A DNA stretch of 64,000 bases from Ampullaceana balthica (lineage: Eukaryota > Mollusca > Gastropoda > Lymnaeidae): assembly GCA_944989445.1 (NCBI GenBank), contig CALYLW010000316.1, forward strand, positions 744,001-808,000. Reading direction: 5' to 3'. The translations under genes were made by a program, and so were the position numbers. This document shows, in pieces, positions 46,070 to 57,635 of the stretch; positions within the stretch are counted from its first letter, which is position 1, and every line of letters starts with the position of its first letter. The notes under the pieces were generated by a model. That model was not told where the DNA came from, ran no database searches, and was given only the letters and a program-made list of their open reading frames with translations.

Positions 46070-46660
46070 AGTGCAACTTTTTCAATCTTTTCATATGATT
46101 TGCAGTATTATTGGATTTAATTATATTTTTTTTACTGCTCTGATCTTTAGCGTGTGTTTATTTTTAAAATTGTTATTCATTTTACTTAGGTAACATTCAT
46201 AAAGACGTAAGTAAAATTGCTTGGGCGGGTGGGGAGAGAAAGGGGTGTAAGTGTCAGGATTTCTAAGAATGTTTTTTACAATGTTTTACTCGCAGAAAAC
46301 AATTTTTCTAATTGTTTCCAATTGCACTAGAGAACTTTGAATTTCCAGTGAGCTAATAACTGTGTTTCCGGGCCAAAAGCAATTGGGTCCATTGTTTGAA
46401 TATACTGTTTATCTCCCACAGTTACTAGCCTTAAAACTAACAAGGCTATATTGGTCCATGTGACACTTGAACAGTTACTTGGGAGGAAAAAATAGACCCT
46501 AAACGTGTATTCTAGTCTCAGAAGGTTTTTCCTTACCGTTTTAAGTAAACTAAAATATGCCTCCATTTGGAAATCCAAAATTGTCTGTTTGATCTCATGA
46601 TAAATCTAAGGGACGTTATCTGCAGTTCTATTTTCGGAAGCTATTGTCTAATGTTACTTC

Positions 46661-47100
46661 CCTTATATTTAATTTTGTTACTATATTAATATGTCTCCTT
46701 TTACAGATTTTTATTATTACCACGTTTTTTTATTTACTTGCTTTCGTTTCAGTCTGTCCGCAATTTTTCAAATTTGCCAACGTAAAATTAAACCACTTCT
46801 GATGGTCCTAGAGATCTCAACATTTTACCACAGATAGATCTTGGATGACAATGCATTGTAAGAAAATTTCAGATCGATCGAATGTACCGTTATTAAATTA
46901 TTGAATTTTTTTAGTTTATCTCTATATAAGCATCGGTATTATCCGTCTGCTATTGTTTACATTTGCAACATGCACGTGCCGAGTTCACACCAGCCCCGAC
47001 CACATCAATCAGGTTTAACATCAAGGGAAGATCAGTCAACTTCAGTCTGCAAAATGTTTGTTGGGCAATGCGTATTATATTTGAACATAATCAATACTTC
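46661..47100. mobile_element. diverged copy of the AAATCCCTTATAT element
   Basis: Shares in order CTTCCCTTATATTTAATTTTG, ATTTCAGATCGATCGAATGTACCGT, AGTTTATCTCTATATAA, TATTGTTTACATTTGCAAC and TCAGTCTGCAAAATGTTTG with the element at 62181. The far end is not clear. Confidence 0.6.
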
Positions 47101-47139
47101 AAAACTCACCATAGCATACACTAGACTAAAAAAAGTAAA

Positions 47140-47502
47140 ATAAATAAAGGTAAAAAAAAACGATTTTTTAAAACCACGTTTTTATAAGTTGACTAAAAAG
47201 AAGAAAATAATTTAATACTTATAAGTTCAAGTATTTTAATTTCATATGAATAAAAACGTGGGGCGGGTGTTTGGTATAATAATTAAAAATGTATAATTTA
47301 GAAGGCAAAAGAGAGATCTATAAGTGAGAGAATGAATGAACTGCATATTATGTTAAACCTCATAAGCGCCCGCCCCGCGTTTTTTAGTCTTGAACTAAAG
47401 TACTAAAGTACTTGAATTTATAAGTTTTAAATTATTTTCTTCTTTTTAGTCCACTTATAAAAACGTGGTTTTAAAAAATCAATTTTTTACCTTCATTTAT
47501 TC
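47140..47502. mobile_element. fold-back (long inverted repeat) element
   Basis: Arms of about 100 bp (47140-47241 and 47399-47502) are inverted copies with few mismatches. The common core is AAAACCACGTTTTTATAAGT + GACTAAAAAGAAGAAAATAATTTA. The inner part also pairs partly (ACGTGGGGCGGGTG against CGCCCGCCCCGCG). No transposase and no clear target-site duplication. A similar single arm lies near 52585-52650. Confidence 0.75.
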
Positions 47503-49600
47503 GTTTGTATTGCGAAGTGATTATTCCTACTGCTCATCGACGTTATTCGTACATTTGGCTAATGACGCGTGTCACTATTCGGCGAATCGTCAAAGCGGGG
47601 CTGGTTACGTGATGTTTCTAATGGCAATGGAGAAAGGCACGCCGTGTTGGACGTGCGAAGATTTTCTTATCGCTTTAAGGAGACATGAAGATGAGCGTGG
47701 TGTTCTTTATGTAAATAACAGTTCAAATACAGAAAGAAGGATGTTATTCAGTTAATTTTGTGTGTTATTTTATTATTATCCGGCTTGTTGCAGTTGCAGA
47801 AAGATTTGATGCAGGCACTGTAAGTGTAAGCTTTGTGAGTAACGTTTAAAATGAGATTCATGTTTCAGCCAAAGATCCTAGAGACAGGTCCAATATTTTC
47901 ACAACTTTGGACCTTTTTTCTTCATACCTACAATCTCCTGAACACAAAAATCCCCTTCCTGCAATGATATTATCATTTTATTAGTGCAAGAGTCTTGCCA
48001 TCTAAAAGTAAAAACGGAGTTGTAAACAGAAACCATACACATACACCGTGGGAAGCTGCAGTTCTAATTTTATTAAAATAACATCCAATTTTGAGAATAT
48101 TAATATCGTCTGTATAACGACTATTATATTAGACTATATTTACAGTTTTGAAACGTTAACAGATTAATATGAATATAAAGAAATCAGTACATATGATATA
48201 GGCAAGGCTACGTGCCTGGTATTATTTACTCCATTATGTCAATGTCCCTTATATATTTGTTTCTATTTCCTTGGTGACTGCAATGTCAATTCTGAAACCT
48301 AAACTCACCGTAAAAGTACACCTATAGTGTTGGTTTCAAGCAAACTAAGATGAAAAGGCCACATCACAGAAACGGTTAAAAATAAAAACTTATCAAATAA
48401 CATCAAATGGTTGTAAAATGACTTACCTATGCCAACGTTACCCTTTCAGTTAAAGAAAGATTCACCATATTTGGAGACCTTGAAAAATGAAAGCATACGT
48501 TATGCTGCACACGTGTTGCTAGAACAAAAAGAAGTAAGGGCCAGGACGGCAGGCCAAATCAGCGATAAGTATTTTCACAAAAAATCACTAACAAATATAA
48601 TTTTGATGGTAATGAGAATTCAAATAAATAAAAATCATACACATACACGGTATTTCTCAGCCATGCCGTATCATTTTTGTTGCAGAACATTCAAGATAGG
48701 GCTCCATCATTAAAAAAGTTTACACGTGGTGTATTGTGGGGATTAGCAATATTCATGACAACCACCCAACTGGACAAGAGGTACAACCGTTTTATTTTCT
48801 ATTATGTTTTATTATTTCATTGATGAAATATTTTGGCTTCGTTGTTATGTATTTGTTAGTGATATAAAACAAAACCAAAGAATTAACTTTTGCGGATATT
48901 TCATCATATCAGGTACCAGCACACTCTCTATCCGGAGAGTAGAAAAGCGATTTCGCCAAGCCCCGTGAAGTCTCTTCTATTAATAAAATCTGTCACCTTG
49001 ATAGATTTAAAGGACGTGGTCCTTTATAAAAGTTAGGGGATGCAGATCTTTATTAAAATGTTGGATGTTAAAGAGGAAACTTCATTATCAAGATACCCAA
49101 GAACAACTGGAGAAATTTGAGGACATTCTGAATGAGGGGTTGGGTTATTTATAGGTTTGGAACAACGAGGCTTTGGAATTTAAGTTCGTAGCATTTATGA
49201 CAAAGGATTAATCGACAGTGGGGGCTGTTTATAGTGGTACAAGTACCATTGTAGTGGCGTGCATACCAATTCTAAATGGTTTTGTGGGGGTAATAATTTA
49301 TTATAATGTTATTCCAGGACTTATATCGTTAGTTAAATCACATTGTGTGATTTGTTCAATCATCTATGATGTAAGTTTAAGAGTCCATTTTCTACAAATT
49401 ATGTGTTGTGTATGTTACGCTTTTATTAAACAATAAATAAATATGACTCTGGTGGTTATAGACTAGTTTCAATTCCAAGATTACTATTTCTAATGGAAAT
49501 AATCAAGCTTCTTCTAATAATATAATCACTAATATGAATAATAATTCCTTCTTTTAAAAATTTGAATTTTTCGTTTAGGAATTTTTAAATGCTGGTTTTA
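47503..49600. other. unassigned region with two orphan frames
   Basis: Two plus-strand frames have mixed, protein-like composition: 47520-47755 (ends MEKGTPCWTCEDFLIALRRH and a further 28 residues, then stop) and 48429-48600 (includes KNESIRYAAHVLLEQKEVRA). Neither starts with a convincing ATG for a full gene or shows a motif I know. Both could be pieces of an old mobile-element protein. Confidence 0.25.
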
Positions 49601-49607
49601 GCATAAG

Positions 49608-49686
49608 CACCATACTAGTCCATCATACTAGTCCATCATACTAGTCCACCATACTAGTCCACCATACTAGTCCACCATACTAGTTC
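49608..49686. repeat. 13-bp tandem repeat
   Basis: About six copies of CATACTAGTCCAT or CATACTAGTCCAC. Confidence 0.93.
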
Positions 49687-50158
49687 TGTCCATTTTGATA
49701 TACTTGTGTATTAAACTGATGCAACTATGCATTTGGTATGATTTATATCAAGCCCGTTTTATAAAGAGTTTTCCTTTTAAGTATAATCTCAAAGCTCGAT
49801 TTGTCTTTACTGGTTGATTAAATACTGATCGTGTTGAGATAGCTTGCGGGTATTTTCGATGAAGTGTAGCTCTTTAATATTTTTTTTTCATAAAAAAAAA
49901 TATTTTGCACAGTGGACAACCACTTCATTGCTAACGAAGTATTTTAATTTTTTAAAATTATTTATATTTATTTTTAAAAAACAACGAAGTGGGTTAAAGC
50001 GCAAAGATCCAAACCTCAGAAAGTTCAAACAACAAAAAACTGTATAGGACAAGATCTCCGCTCTGTAAATATAAATTATAGAGACAAATAGACACTTGTT
50101 TGTGAAATTCAAAAAAAATAAAATAAATAAATTTAAAGCTGGAACATTTTACTCTGTA

Positions 50159-50451
50159 TCTTCTTATCTTATCTTATCTATACAGACGCTCCTTCTATGC
50201 AGAAGATAGTTGCGTCCACAGAACATGACAGATGATCTGTTGGCAAGTGATGCAGCATTCACAGGTCACGGCTTTGTGGGTTCCACGCATTACCCAGCCG
50301 CCTAACTACATGTAGTGTTAGGTACCCATTCGGAGCGGGGTGACTCAGGGACGCCCTAGGCCCCGGGAACAAACCCTTGCCTTCACACGGATTCGAACCC
50401 TTGACCATCGGTACGACAGTCCAGTGCGCTGCCACTCGAGCACCACGTCCC
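50159..50451 (-). mobile_element. tRNA-derived SINE, LINE-tailed type
   Basis: On the minus strand the head has an A-box region CTCGAGTGGCAGCGC and a B box GGTTCGAATCC. The body GGCGGCTGGGTAATGCGTGG is shared with the SINEs at 26343 and 42867. After CTGCATCACTTGCCAA the tail differs: it contains GACGCAACTATCTTCTGC and GGAGCGTCTGTATAGATAAG repeats, matching the LINE ends at 8084 and 39615. Flanks share CTCTGTA (50152-50158, 50452-50458). Confidence 0.88.
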
Positions 50452-50711
50452 CTCTGTAAAGATAATAGAGTGATCGTCTAAAATGCAAATACAAAATCCG
50501 ACATCACAACCCAACATGCCATCTGCATAAGAGGGATTGCAGAATTTAGACTGCACATTTGGCAGTTCAGAAGGAGTGTAATATTCAATAAACACATGCA
50601 CACCGAATCTTTAATAGACATAATATTTAGCACAAAATTGAAAACTTAATTGATCAAATTGGAAACTAAAATTAAACTAAATGTAAACGTTAACGAAATT
50701 AAATAAGGATA

Positions 50712-50826
50712 AACTAAATACGAGTTATATAGGCTCAATAAACTAAATACGAGTTATATAGGCTCAATAAACTAAATACGAGTTATATAGGCTCAATAAA
50801 CTAAATACGAGTTATATAGGCTCAAT
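50712..50826. repeat. 29-bp tandem repeat
   Basis: Four near-perfect copies of ACTAAATACGAGTTATATAG + GCTCAATAA. Confidence 0.93.
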
Positions 50827-51632
50827 GCTAAAAACCGGCTGTACATGCATGTACATATATTTTTAACTATGTTTTTTAAAAATTAAGTCCCAAATGACTC
50901 TGGGCAGTGTCAACGCTAAAAAAATCGCTCTTTCCTTTCACGGAGGAATAGGCAGAATCCAGAAGACAGGCACGGAGAAGTCTACGAGAGAAACAGCCAT
51001 CACACATGTTTTCTCACTTTTCGTTTCACACCACGCAACTTATCGTCACTTCCATTCTGATATTTCACATCACGGGGCACATCACTCACATCATCAAGCA
51101 TGTTTATACCATTAACTGTTTAACTGTTTAAATGTGTTTTTTTTGTCTCTAACATTGATTACATGTATCATCAAAATGTTGAATAACCAATATTTTTGTT
51201 TGAACGATTAATTACTATGTATATTCTCCTACGGGAGAATAATTTAAGTGTAAGGCCTTCTTCATAAATATGATGTACATTGTTACAACAAATAATAAAA
51301 GGACTGCGGCGAAGATCGATCATCATTGAAGTTGGAGGTTCCCGCAGCAACCCCCTTTGTTTTTAAAATAAAACTTAAAAAGGTCCAAGTAGGTCGCAGA
51401 CATCGCTTCTCTGTATTTTGGCTAAGATATGATCTGCTCTTATCAAATAATATCTGATACGTGGCTCATCGAGTCACTTTGACATTAAACTGATTTTTTA
51501 AAATATATATCTTAGGCGAGATGCACGGCGCTTGCGCCCCTCTCGCCTCTGGTCGCGCGTTATTGCAGTTCATCGAACTTAGAGGTTTTCATAGACCATG
51601 TGTCTCATAAGACCCCCATATATATATATATA
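50827..51632. other. no gene recognised
   Basis: Unique sequence; GC-richer at 51500-51600 but with no recognisable exon. It ends in a short TA run next to the pogo-like element. Confidence 0.4.
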
Positions 51633-51634
51633 TA

Positions 51635-52344
51635 TAGTGGAAGTCCGATAATCCGGCACGTTCGGGACCGGCTCGGTGCCGGACTATCGAAAATTCCGGT
51701 CTATCGGGCGGTGCCCCTTCTTTTTAGTGTAGGCTTTGCCGTAAAACAAATGTACTTTGTTTTTTAACTACATACATTCATAAATCGTAAATTATAAGAA
51801 CAATTAGGTTAATAATTAAAATACAAATACAGTATGCAATTACTATTGCTGCAAATACAACAAAGTTTATTTTACATTTCATATAATGTATGTACACTGT
51901 ACACGTTACTATAAAACATATTTCACTTATATTTAAAAAAAGTCACGAATGTCTTTTTGTTTTCTTGACTCTGGGTGTTAATTATAAAATTTATTTCTAA
52001 TGATTTGGAAATCTATAATTTCTGAAGCACTGTAGCTAGTACTAGCCTCAGTAAAAGAGATAAACTTATTTAGTGATTCTGCAGCTTCTGCCCAGCTGAT
52101 TTTTTCCTTTTCTTCCGTTTCGGCATCTGAGTCACGTTCTTCACGATTTTGAGTAGGCTGAGGGTTTACAGAGCGCTTCCGGGTGATCCCGAACTACCCC
52201 GAAAACTTCCGAATAGCTCTCGAGCGTTTTTATTTGCTTGAAAGAAACACTTTTGGAGAATATTTTTTTTTACAATTTTCCGGAGCGATGCCTGACTATC
52301 GGGCTTTCCGGGCTGTTGGATGCCGGACTAATGGACTTCTACTG
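51635..52344 (-). mobile_element. pogo/Tigger-like Tc1/mariner element
   Basis: 710 bp with the left end TAGTGGAAGTCCGATAATCC and the right end, inverted, CAGTAGAAGTCCATTAGTCC, in TA flanks, as expected for pogo-like insertion. GCCGGACTATCG-type repeats lie inside both ends. It retains the C-terminal part of a transposase on the minus strand. Confidence 0.85.
51978..52210 (-). pseudogene. pogo/Tigger transposase C-terminal remnant
   Basis: The minus strand is open and reads ITRKRSVNPQP, then EERDSDAETEEKEKISW, AEAAESLNKFISF, and DFQIIRNKFYN-stop. The layout (acidic linker, then a short helical tail starting with SW or TW) is the usual end of Tigger/jerky-type transposases. The DDE core is missing, so this is an internally deleted copy. 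Confidence 0.65.
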
Positions 52345-54035
52345 TATATATAAAACTCTTAATGCCCATTACTTTCGGGCCAAAACATTTTTTCGTAAAC
52401 GTTTGAGACTTTTCCTTCCAGTTCGAATTGACACCATCTTGACAAAAGATCGACACATATATCCAGCATAATCGAGAGTGAGATCTGCAAGGGTTTTGAA
52501 CTTCAAATCTCGTAGCAATAGGGCCCACGCTTTTATGTGCAGTGGATAGGTTCACAGATTTCACCTGTTATCATAGAACATGTTTATTTTCTTCTTTTTA
52601 GTGCACTTTCTTTATGTAAATAAAAGCGTGTACTTAAAAAAAAAGATGTTTTAAATATTTTATTTTCTACTTTTCTTCATTCTGTAAATCATAATTGTTT
52701 TTGAACGATTATTACAATGACTTTGTTTTTTTTAAATTGCAGAAGAAATATAAAAATTCTATGATGTCGGTCACGTTACCCGTGCTGACCTTGACAGAAA
52801 AACGTTCAAAATATGGCAATTCGTTGTATATTTTATGCAGAAATTATCATGTAAACGTTTCTTTTAGATATTTTTTATCCTATTAAAAATCACTTTTTTA
52901 TATATATATTTTTTAATTTTTAAAAAAAAATTTTTTTATAATTTTACAGTTTAGAGTTTTGAAAGGATAGTAAAAAGACAGGGACTGTTTTAATCGCGTA
53001 ATGTTTTGTTGTTTCAGGTCGCCCACGTGCATGTCGTGAGGAGGCCGCTTCTCGTGAGTTGTTCCTATTAACGCGACCATTTTGTGCAGACAGCGCCCAA
53101 CCCCCGAGCCCCAGCACGTGTTTGCGGTTCCCCGTGGCCCCTCTTTTGATCGTGCACAAACAGGGGGAGGGAGGGGGAGACAATGGGATGAGGTGTGACC
53201 TCGCCCCTGGACAAATTTACAGCCACCTAGGGGATTTTGGGGGTTGGGGGGTGGGTGGAGTGCCTGCGCCCCCCGACCCCCGCAACACAAAACTAATTCA
53301 ACGACCGAGCTTTTAATACAAGCCCTGAGGTGTCATATTACAATCGTTTGTTGATGCCAGCGCGGAGGTCGTGGGGTGGGAGGGGGTGGGGGCGGGGGGG
53401 GGGTTAGCCACGACACTAAACGAACGGGGGCGGGGGGGGGGTAGCCACGACACTAAACGAACGCACGGTATCTAAGTCAGGCCTTTGGGGGATTGCCATT
53501 AGAATTAGTTTTCAACATATTGAAGATTATTTTTTAAAACGGTAAAAAAAAATTATAACTCCCCATGGCTTTGTTGCGTGTGCTGTAATCGGCTGGATCT
53601 GAAGATGGTTCCCCCTGACCCAATGACATGTTAATGGTGGCACTTCCGTTCTCTTGTTGTTTTATGTTCTTACTTTAATAAAGTGGGTCGTTTGGGAAGA
53701 AGGGTTGACGGGCCAGTGACGGGATTTTAAAAAATAATGGAACTGTCTGCATTGATGTTCAAGTCTGAATGGAATAAGTTGGCTGAGGGAGGAGAGGACA
53801 AGAACTGCACATCGATCGTCAAGTCGTTTGTTCCTATTTAAGATCTTCAATTGTGAATATACATTTTTTTGGTCCTTGGGGATATGGTGGGGGGGGGGAG
53901 GAGGATGGTCTGTCGGACTCTGGTGGCGGTCCTCCAGTTGTTGGTCGGGGGAGGGGGCGGGGATAGGATTAATAAAATGTTATGATCATTACTGATTTTT
54001 ATTTCGTTTTGTTTAAAGCTATCAATATACATAAT
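52345..54035. other. no gene recognised; G-rich duplication
   Basis: 53000-53320 is GC-rich but gives no recognisable exon. 53370-53465 carries long G runs and a duplicated block GGTAGCCACGACACTAAACG. 53880-53960 is again G-rich. Confidence 0.4.
53384..53463. repeat. G-rich tandem duplication
   Basis: Two copies of a roughly 40-bp unit, a run GGGGGCGGGGGGGGGG followed by TAGCCACGACACTAAACGAA. At least four G runs lie close together, so a G-quadruplex is possible. Confidence 0.85.
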
Positions 54036-54300
54036 TCCCGTTGTCTGTATGTATGGATGTAACTAGGGTGGCGCTGCGAAATTTGTAATGCTGTTAGGTG
54101 GCGCTGCGATCTATTTTGTTTTATGGTGCTGCACCAACAATAACACTTTTCGAACGTTCCGCATAAAATTGTTCAATATGATAATAAATGAATGAAATAA
54201 AAAATAAATAAAATAAATGAAAGTTCTGTATTAAGTTATTTTTTAATCTGATGTGTATTTATTTTGAAAACTTCCGTTATTTTGACGGGCGATACGTTAG
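54036..54300 (+). mobile_element. non-autonomous Helitron/Helentron-like element
   Basis: Starts T|TCCCGTTGTCTGTATG and contains GGTGGCGCTGCGATC. It shares GTTCAATATGATAATAAATG with the copy at 38575 and ends with a diverged hairpin CCGTTATTTTGACGG, then GCGATACG and TTAG before T. The 5' terminus TC next to T and the 3' end next to T suggest insertion at TT. Confidence 0.65.
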
Positions 54301-55580
54301 TATATTATATAAACATCCTGAATTATGCTGCCGTAACGCTAATGGACATCACTCTGCTTTTTAAAAAAAATTATTAAATTATAGACTTAAAAATCATAAT
54401 CATTTTGGTTTCCAGATTAACATTAACCAAAACAACGCACGAACCTTTGACGTCAGCATTTGTGTTGTAAACAGTGATGACTGACTCAAATAGTTATTTT
54501 TTGGAGCAGTAATTTGGTGCACTGTTTTCTAAAATTAGTAGCGTCACTGACAGGACAGACGGGACGTGCAGTTAAAAAAATCGTGATCGTAAAAAATATT
54601 ATATAAATACTAAATACTTTATGTACATTTCACGATTATACCATACACCCTGTTCTGAAGTACATCCAGGAATAGCCTAATCTGGTAAAAGGGGTTATTC
54701 GGACTAACAGTTCAAGGAAAATGAATATGTTTGTTTGCTTTCATTAAATTATACAATTACTTTAAAGGAACCGCTAGAAATAGCCGTTAATAAAAGAAGT
54801 AGTGAACTTTGTTTGTTTAAAAAAAAACAAAAAAAACAAAAACAACCAACCAAAAACAAAACCACTGATAAAGACTACATTTTTAAAAATTTTTTTAATT
54901 ATTAAAAAAAATTTTGTTTTTTTTTGCAATCGATGTCCCGACAGAAATCGTGTCTTCTCTTAAGTCCACCGTTTGTGTCGAAGCTTAAAACTATAAGAAT
55001 ATCCTCTTGTACATGAACGAATACCCCCCCCTGCCTCTCGTGATGAACAAAAATCAATAACCTATTAGCGGGTCATCCACCAGCCCCGGCGACTCTAGTG
55101 GACCACACAACAGTAAGTAGCCATGGCCGGACACTGTGTCACCTGCATGGTAAGAGGAGCCTTCGTCCTCCAGAGATTCGTGTGAAGTATAATTAAAGTG
55201 TACAGTGTCTGTGCCGCACTGAATGATTCCTGACAGATAACGTGAGAACAGACTGAAGTCGATGAGCCGAGAGAGAAAAAATGGGGGTGTGTGGGTTTGG
55301 GGGGGGGAGGGGGAATGATGAGCCGGTCCAAAAGTACAAATACCCTCCCTCCCCCTCCCAACTCAACATCAAGACCAGAGATACTGTAGTAAGAAATAGC
55401 GTGCACGTGCGACCAGGCCTCGAGGCGCATGCGCTGTCTGTGTGAGACAGGCGAGATTCTCGCGGGTGATAGGTTTTTTTTATTCAAGAAATAATTGTGC
55501 TCTTGTTTTGTCATAATGGCAGAATAATGTGTAGTGGTCTTGGGTTTGAGCCTAACAGCACAAGAGTTCTTGAAATCGAA
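54301..55580. other. no gene recognised
   Basis: AT-rich DNA, then from 55080 a GC-richer part. A 139-codon minus-strand frame at 55095-55514 is driven by a C/G-run segment and has no motif I know. Confidence 0.35.
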
Positions 55581-55589
55581 ACGTGTATT

Positions 55590-55670
55590 TAATGGGACAG
55601 GGGTAGGGGTGGGGGTGGGGGGGTTTGGGGTGGGGGCTTGGGGCTTGGGGGTTGGGGTGGTGGCAGGGAG
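55590..55670. repeat. G-rich tract, possible G-quadruplex
   Basis: More than eight runs of four or more G separated by 1-4 bases (GGGGTGGGGG, GGGGCTTGGGG types) on the plus strand. Confidence 0.8.
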
Positions 55671-55904
55671 AGAGGTAGGACTGGACCAATGTCATTATGT
55701 TTTTTTTAATATAAAATGATTTTTAAAATTTTTAATTCAAGATCAAGTGATTGTGTGTCGTAATGAAATTTAAACATGTTCAAGGAAACAAAAAATTCAG
55801 TAATTTTTGTTTAACATCACGAGACGAAAATGAATAGACAATTTGTTTTCTTCAATGTTCTTATATTTTAATTTTTAAAAAAAGGTTGGTTTTTAAATAT
55901 TTTT

Positions 55905-55907
<3 letters not shown>

Positions 55908-55969
<62 letters not shown>
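55908..55969. repeat. TA microsatellite
   Basis: A pure (AT)n run of about 60 bp. Confidence 0.97.
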
Positions 55970-55972
<3 letters not shown>

Positions 55973-56079
55973 TCTTTTAAAAAATATTTTTATGTATACG
56001 TCTTTACCCTTATATCAAATACATATCTTTTTTTCAGAGCAATATTGTTTTTAGTGTCGATTTCAACTTGTCTGTATTA

Positions 56080-56290
56080 TAGATTTACCTAGGGAACACG
56101 AAATTTGTCTTTAATATACATTTACCTAGAGAACACGAAACTTGTCTTTAATATAGATTTACCTAGAGAACACAAAACTTGTCTTTAATATAGATTTACC
56201 TAGAGAATACGAAATTTGACTTTAATATAGATTTACCTAGAGAACAAGAAACTTGTCTTAAATGTAGATTTGCCTAGAGAACATGAAATC
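56080..56290. repeat. 37-bp minisatellite
   Basis: About six copies of TTTACCTAGAGAACACGAAA + CTTGTCTTTAATATAGA with scattered substitutions. Confidence 0.93.
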
Positions 56291-56368
56291 CTCCACTGCC
56301 CTCCCGTCTTTACCATTACCCAAACAAAAACAATATTTTTTTAAAGTTTACAAAGGTATCATGTTGAC

Positions 56369-56654
56369 CAGTCTTTCTCAAAGTGGTTGTCCGTGAACCG
56401 GAGTCGGTCCGTTGACCATCCTCCGCCGGTCCGCAGATGATATCAACAAATGACAGAACAATATATTAATATCCTCAATTTGCAACAATTAATACTAACC
56501 ATATAGAATATGTCGAGTTTTCAGCAATAGACTAATAAAATGAAATGCACAACATTTCGCTACCACGTCAGTACAGGGAAAATAGTGCTCCGGTTCCCGG
56601 TGCAATAGACAAATTCTTTCCGGTCCGTCATACTTAAAAGTTTGAGAAGCATTG
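56369..56654. mobile_element. hAT MITE, CAGTCTTTCTCAAA type
   Basis: 286 bp. The left end is CAGTCTTTCTCAAAGTGG and the right end, inverted, is CAATGCTTCTCAAACTTT. The flanks ATGTTGAC (56361-56368) and ATGTTGAT (56655-56662) are an 8-bp duplication with one difference. Inner GGTCCG repeats face each other. The end sequence resembles hAT-Charlie. Confidence 0.85.
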
Positions 56655-56816
56655 ATGTTGATCATTGGCGGCTTAGCATTATGGTTAATTATTATAATAT
56701 AGTTAGAGAGATTAAGAAATACGCTGTTGGTAAATTTTACGTTTAGCACAATTTTTTCATTTCAATACACGATATCTGATGGTGGCTCTAACAAGTGTGA
56801 TATCAATATACATTAT

Positions 56817-56888
56817 TCCCGTTGTCTGTATGTATGGATGTAATTTGTAATGCTGTTAGGTGGCGCTGCGATCGATTTTGTTTTATTA
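56817..56888 (+). mobile_element. Helitron/Helentron-like 5' fragment
   Basis: TCCCGTTGTCTGTATGTATG to GGTGGCGCTGCGATCGATTT + TGTTTTAT, the same 5' part as at 54036 and 57206. The upstream flank ATCAATATACAT is also shared with 54036. The 3' end is missing. Confidence 0.6.
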
Positions 56889-56944
56889 TCTTGATGGGGT
56901 TTTTTCGGGCTTACCCATTAAATTCCTTTTCGCCTTTGTTATAA

Positions 56945-57605
56945 AAGTTTGAGCTTATATTTTAATATAAGGCGTGCATCTGAAGGCGCGCAAAAAGGGT
57001 GGGGCAAAATAATTATAAATTAAAGACGCGCTGTAAAAAAAAATATATATGACGTCATTGTTTTAGCTTATATTTTCATTTTTGAAAAGGGAACGATGTA
57101 AAAATAGGATTTGAGGATTTATAATTATGAAATACTTTGTGTACATTTCAGCAAGTTTAATATTTCGTATTTATCAAACAAGGATAAGTTACTTATGTTA
57201 TTGATTCCCGTTGTCTGTATGGATGTAGTGCTGTTAGGTGGCGCTGCGATCGATTTTGTTTTATAGTGCTGTTTGAACCAAAAAAGATTCCGTCATTTTT
57301 GGCGGGTTATCTCTAGTAAATATAATAAAAGCCCAAGTCACTGGCTCACTGGATGTGGAACGCTATGACGTCATTGTTTGATCTTATATTTAATATAAGG
57401 TTTGCATCAAAAGGTGTGCAAATAATTATAAATTAAAGACACACTGTAAAAAAATATTATACGTCATTGTTTTAGCTTATATCTTAATTTTGGAAAAGGG
57501 AACCGTATAAAAATAGGATTTGAGGATTTATAATTATAAAATACTTTGTGTACATTTCAGGAAGTTAATATTTCGTATTTATCAAACAAGGATATGTTAC
57601 TTGGG
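56945..57605. repeat. roughly 220-bp direct repeat pair split by a Helitron-like insert
   Basis: Two diverged copies (about 56950-57200 and 57385-57605) share TTTAATATAAGG, ATAATTATAAATTAAAGAC, TAAAAATAGGATTTGAGGAT and ATTTCGTATTTATCAAACAA. The second ends TGCAACGCCTAGTATA, itself like a Helitron 3' terminus (CTAG then T). Confidence 0.7.
57206..57316 (+). mobile_element. short Helitron/Helentron-like element
   Basis: Starts TCCCGTTGTCTGTATGGATG and ends with the hairpin CCGTCA-TTTT-TGGCGG, spacer GTTATCT, CTAG and then T. At 111 bp it holds little more than the two ends, a deletion derivative. Confidence 0.7.
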
Positions 57606-57635
57606 GTGCCCTGCAACGCCTAGTATATACATATT

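Noticed and set aside
45147..46094. Frames of 140-270 codons on both strands
   Set aside because: A 27-bp minisatellite opens them; the antisense C/L/V-rich frame is not a membrane protein but the complement of the repeat.
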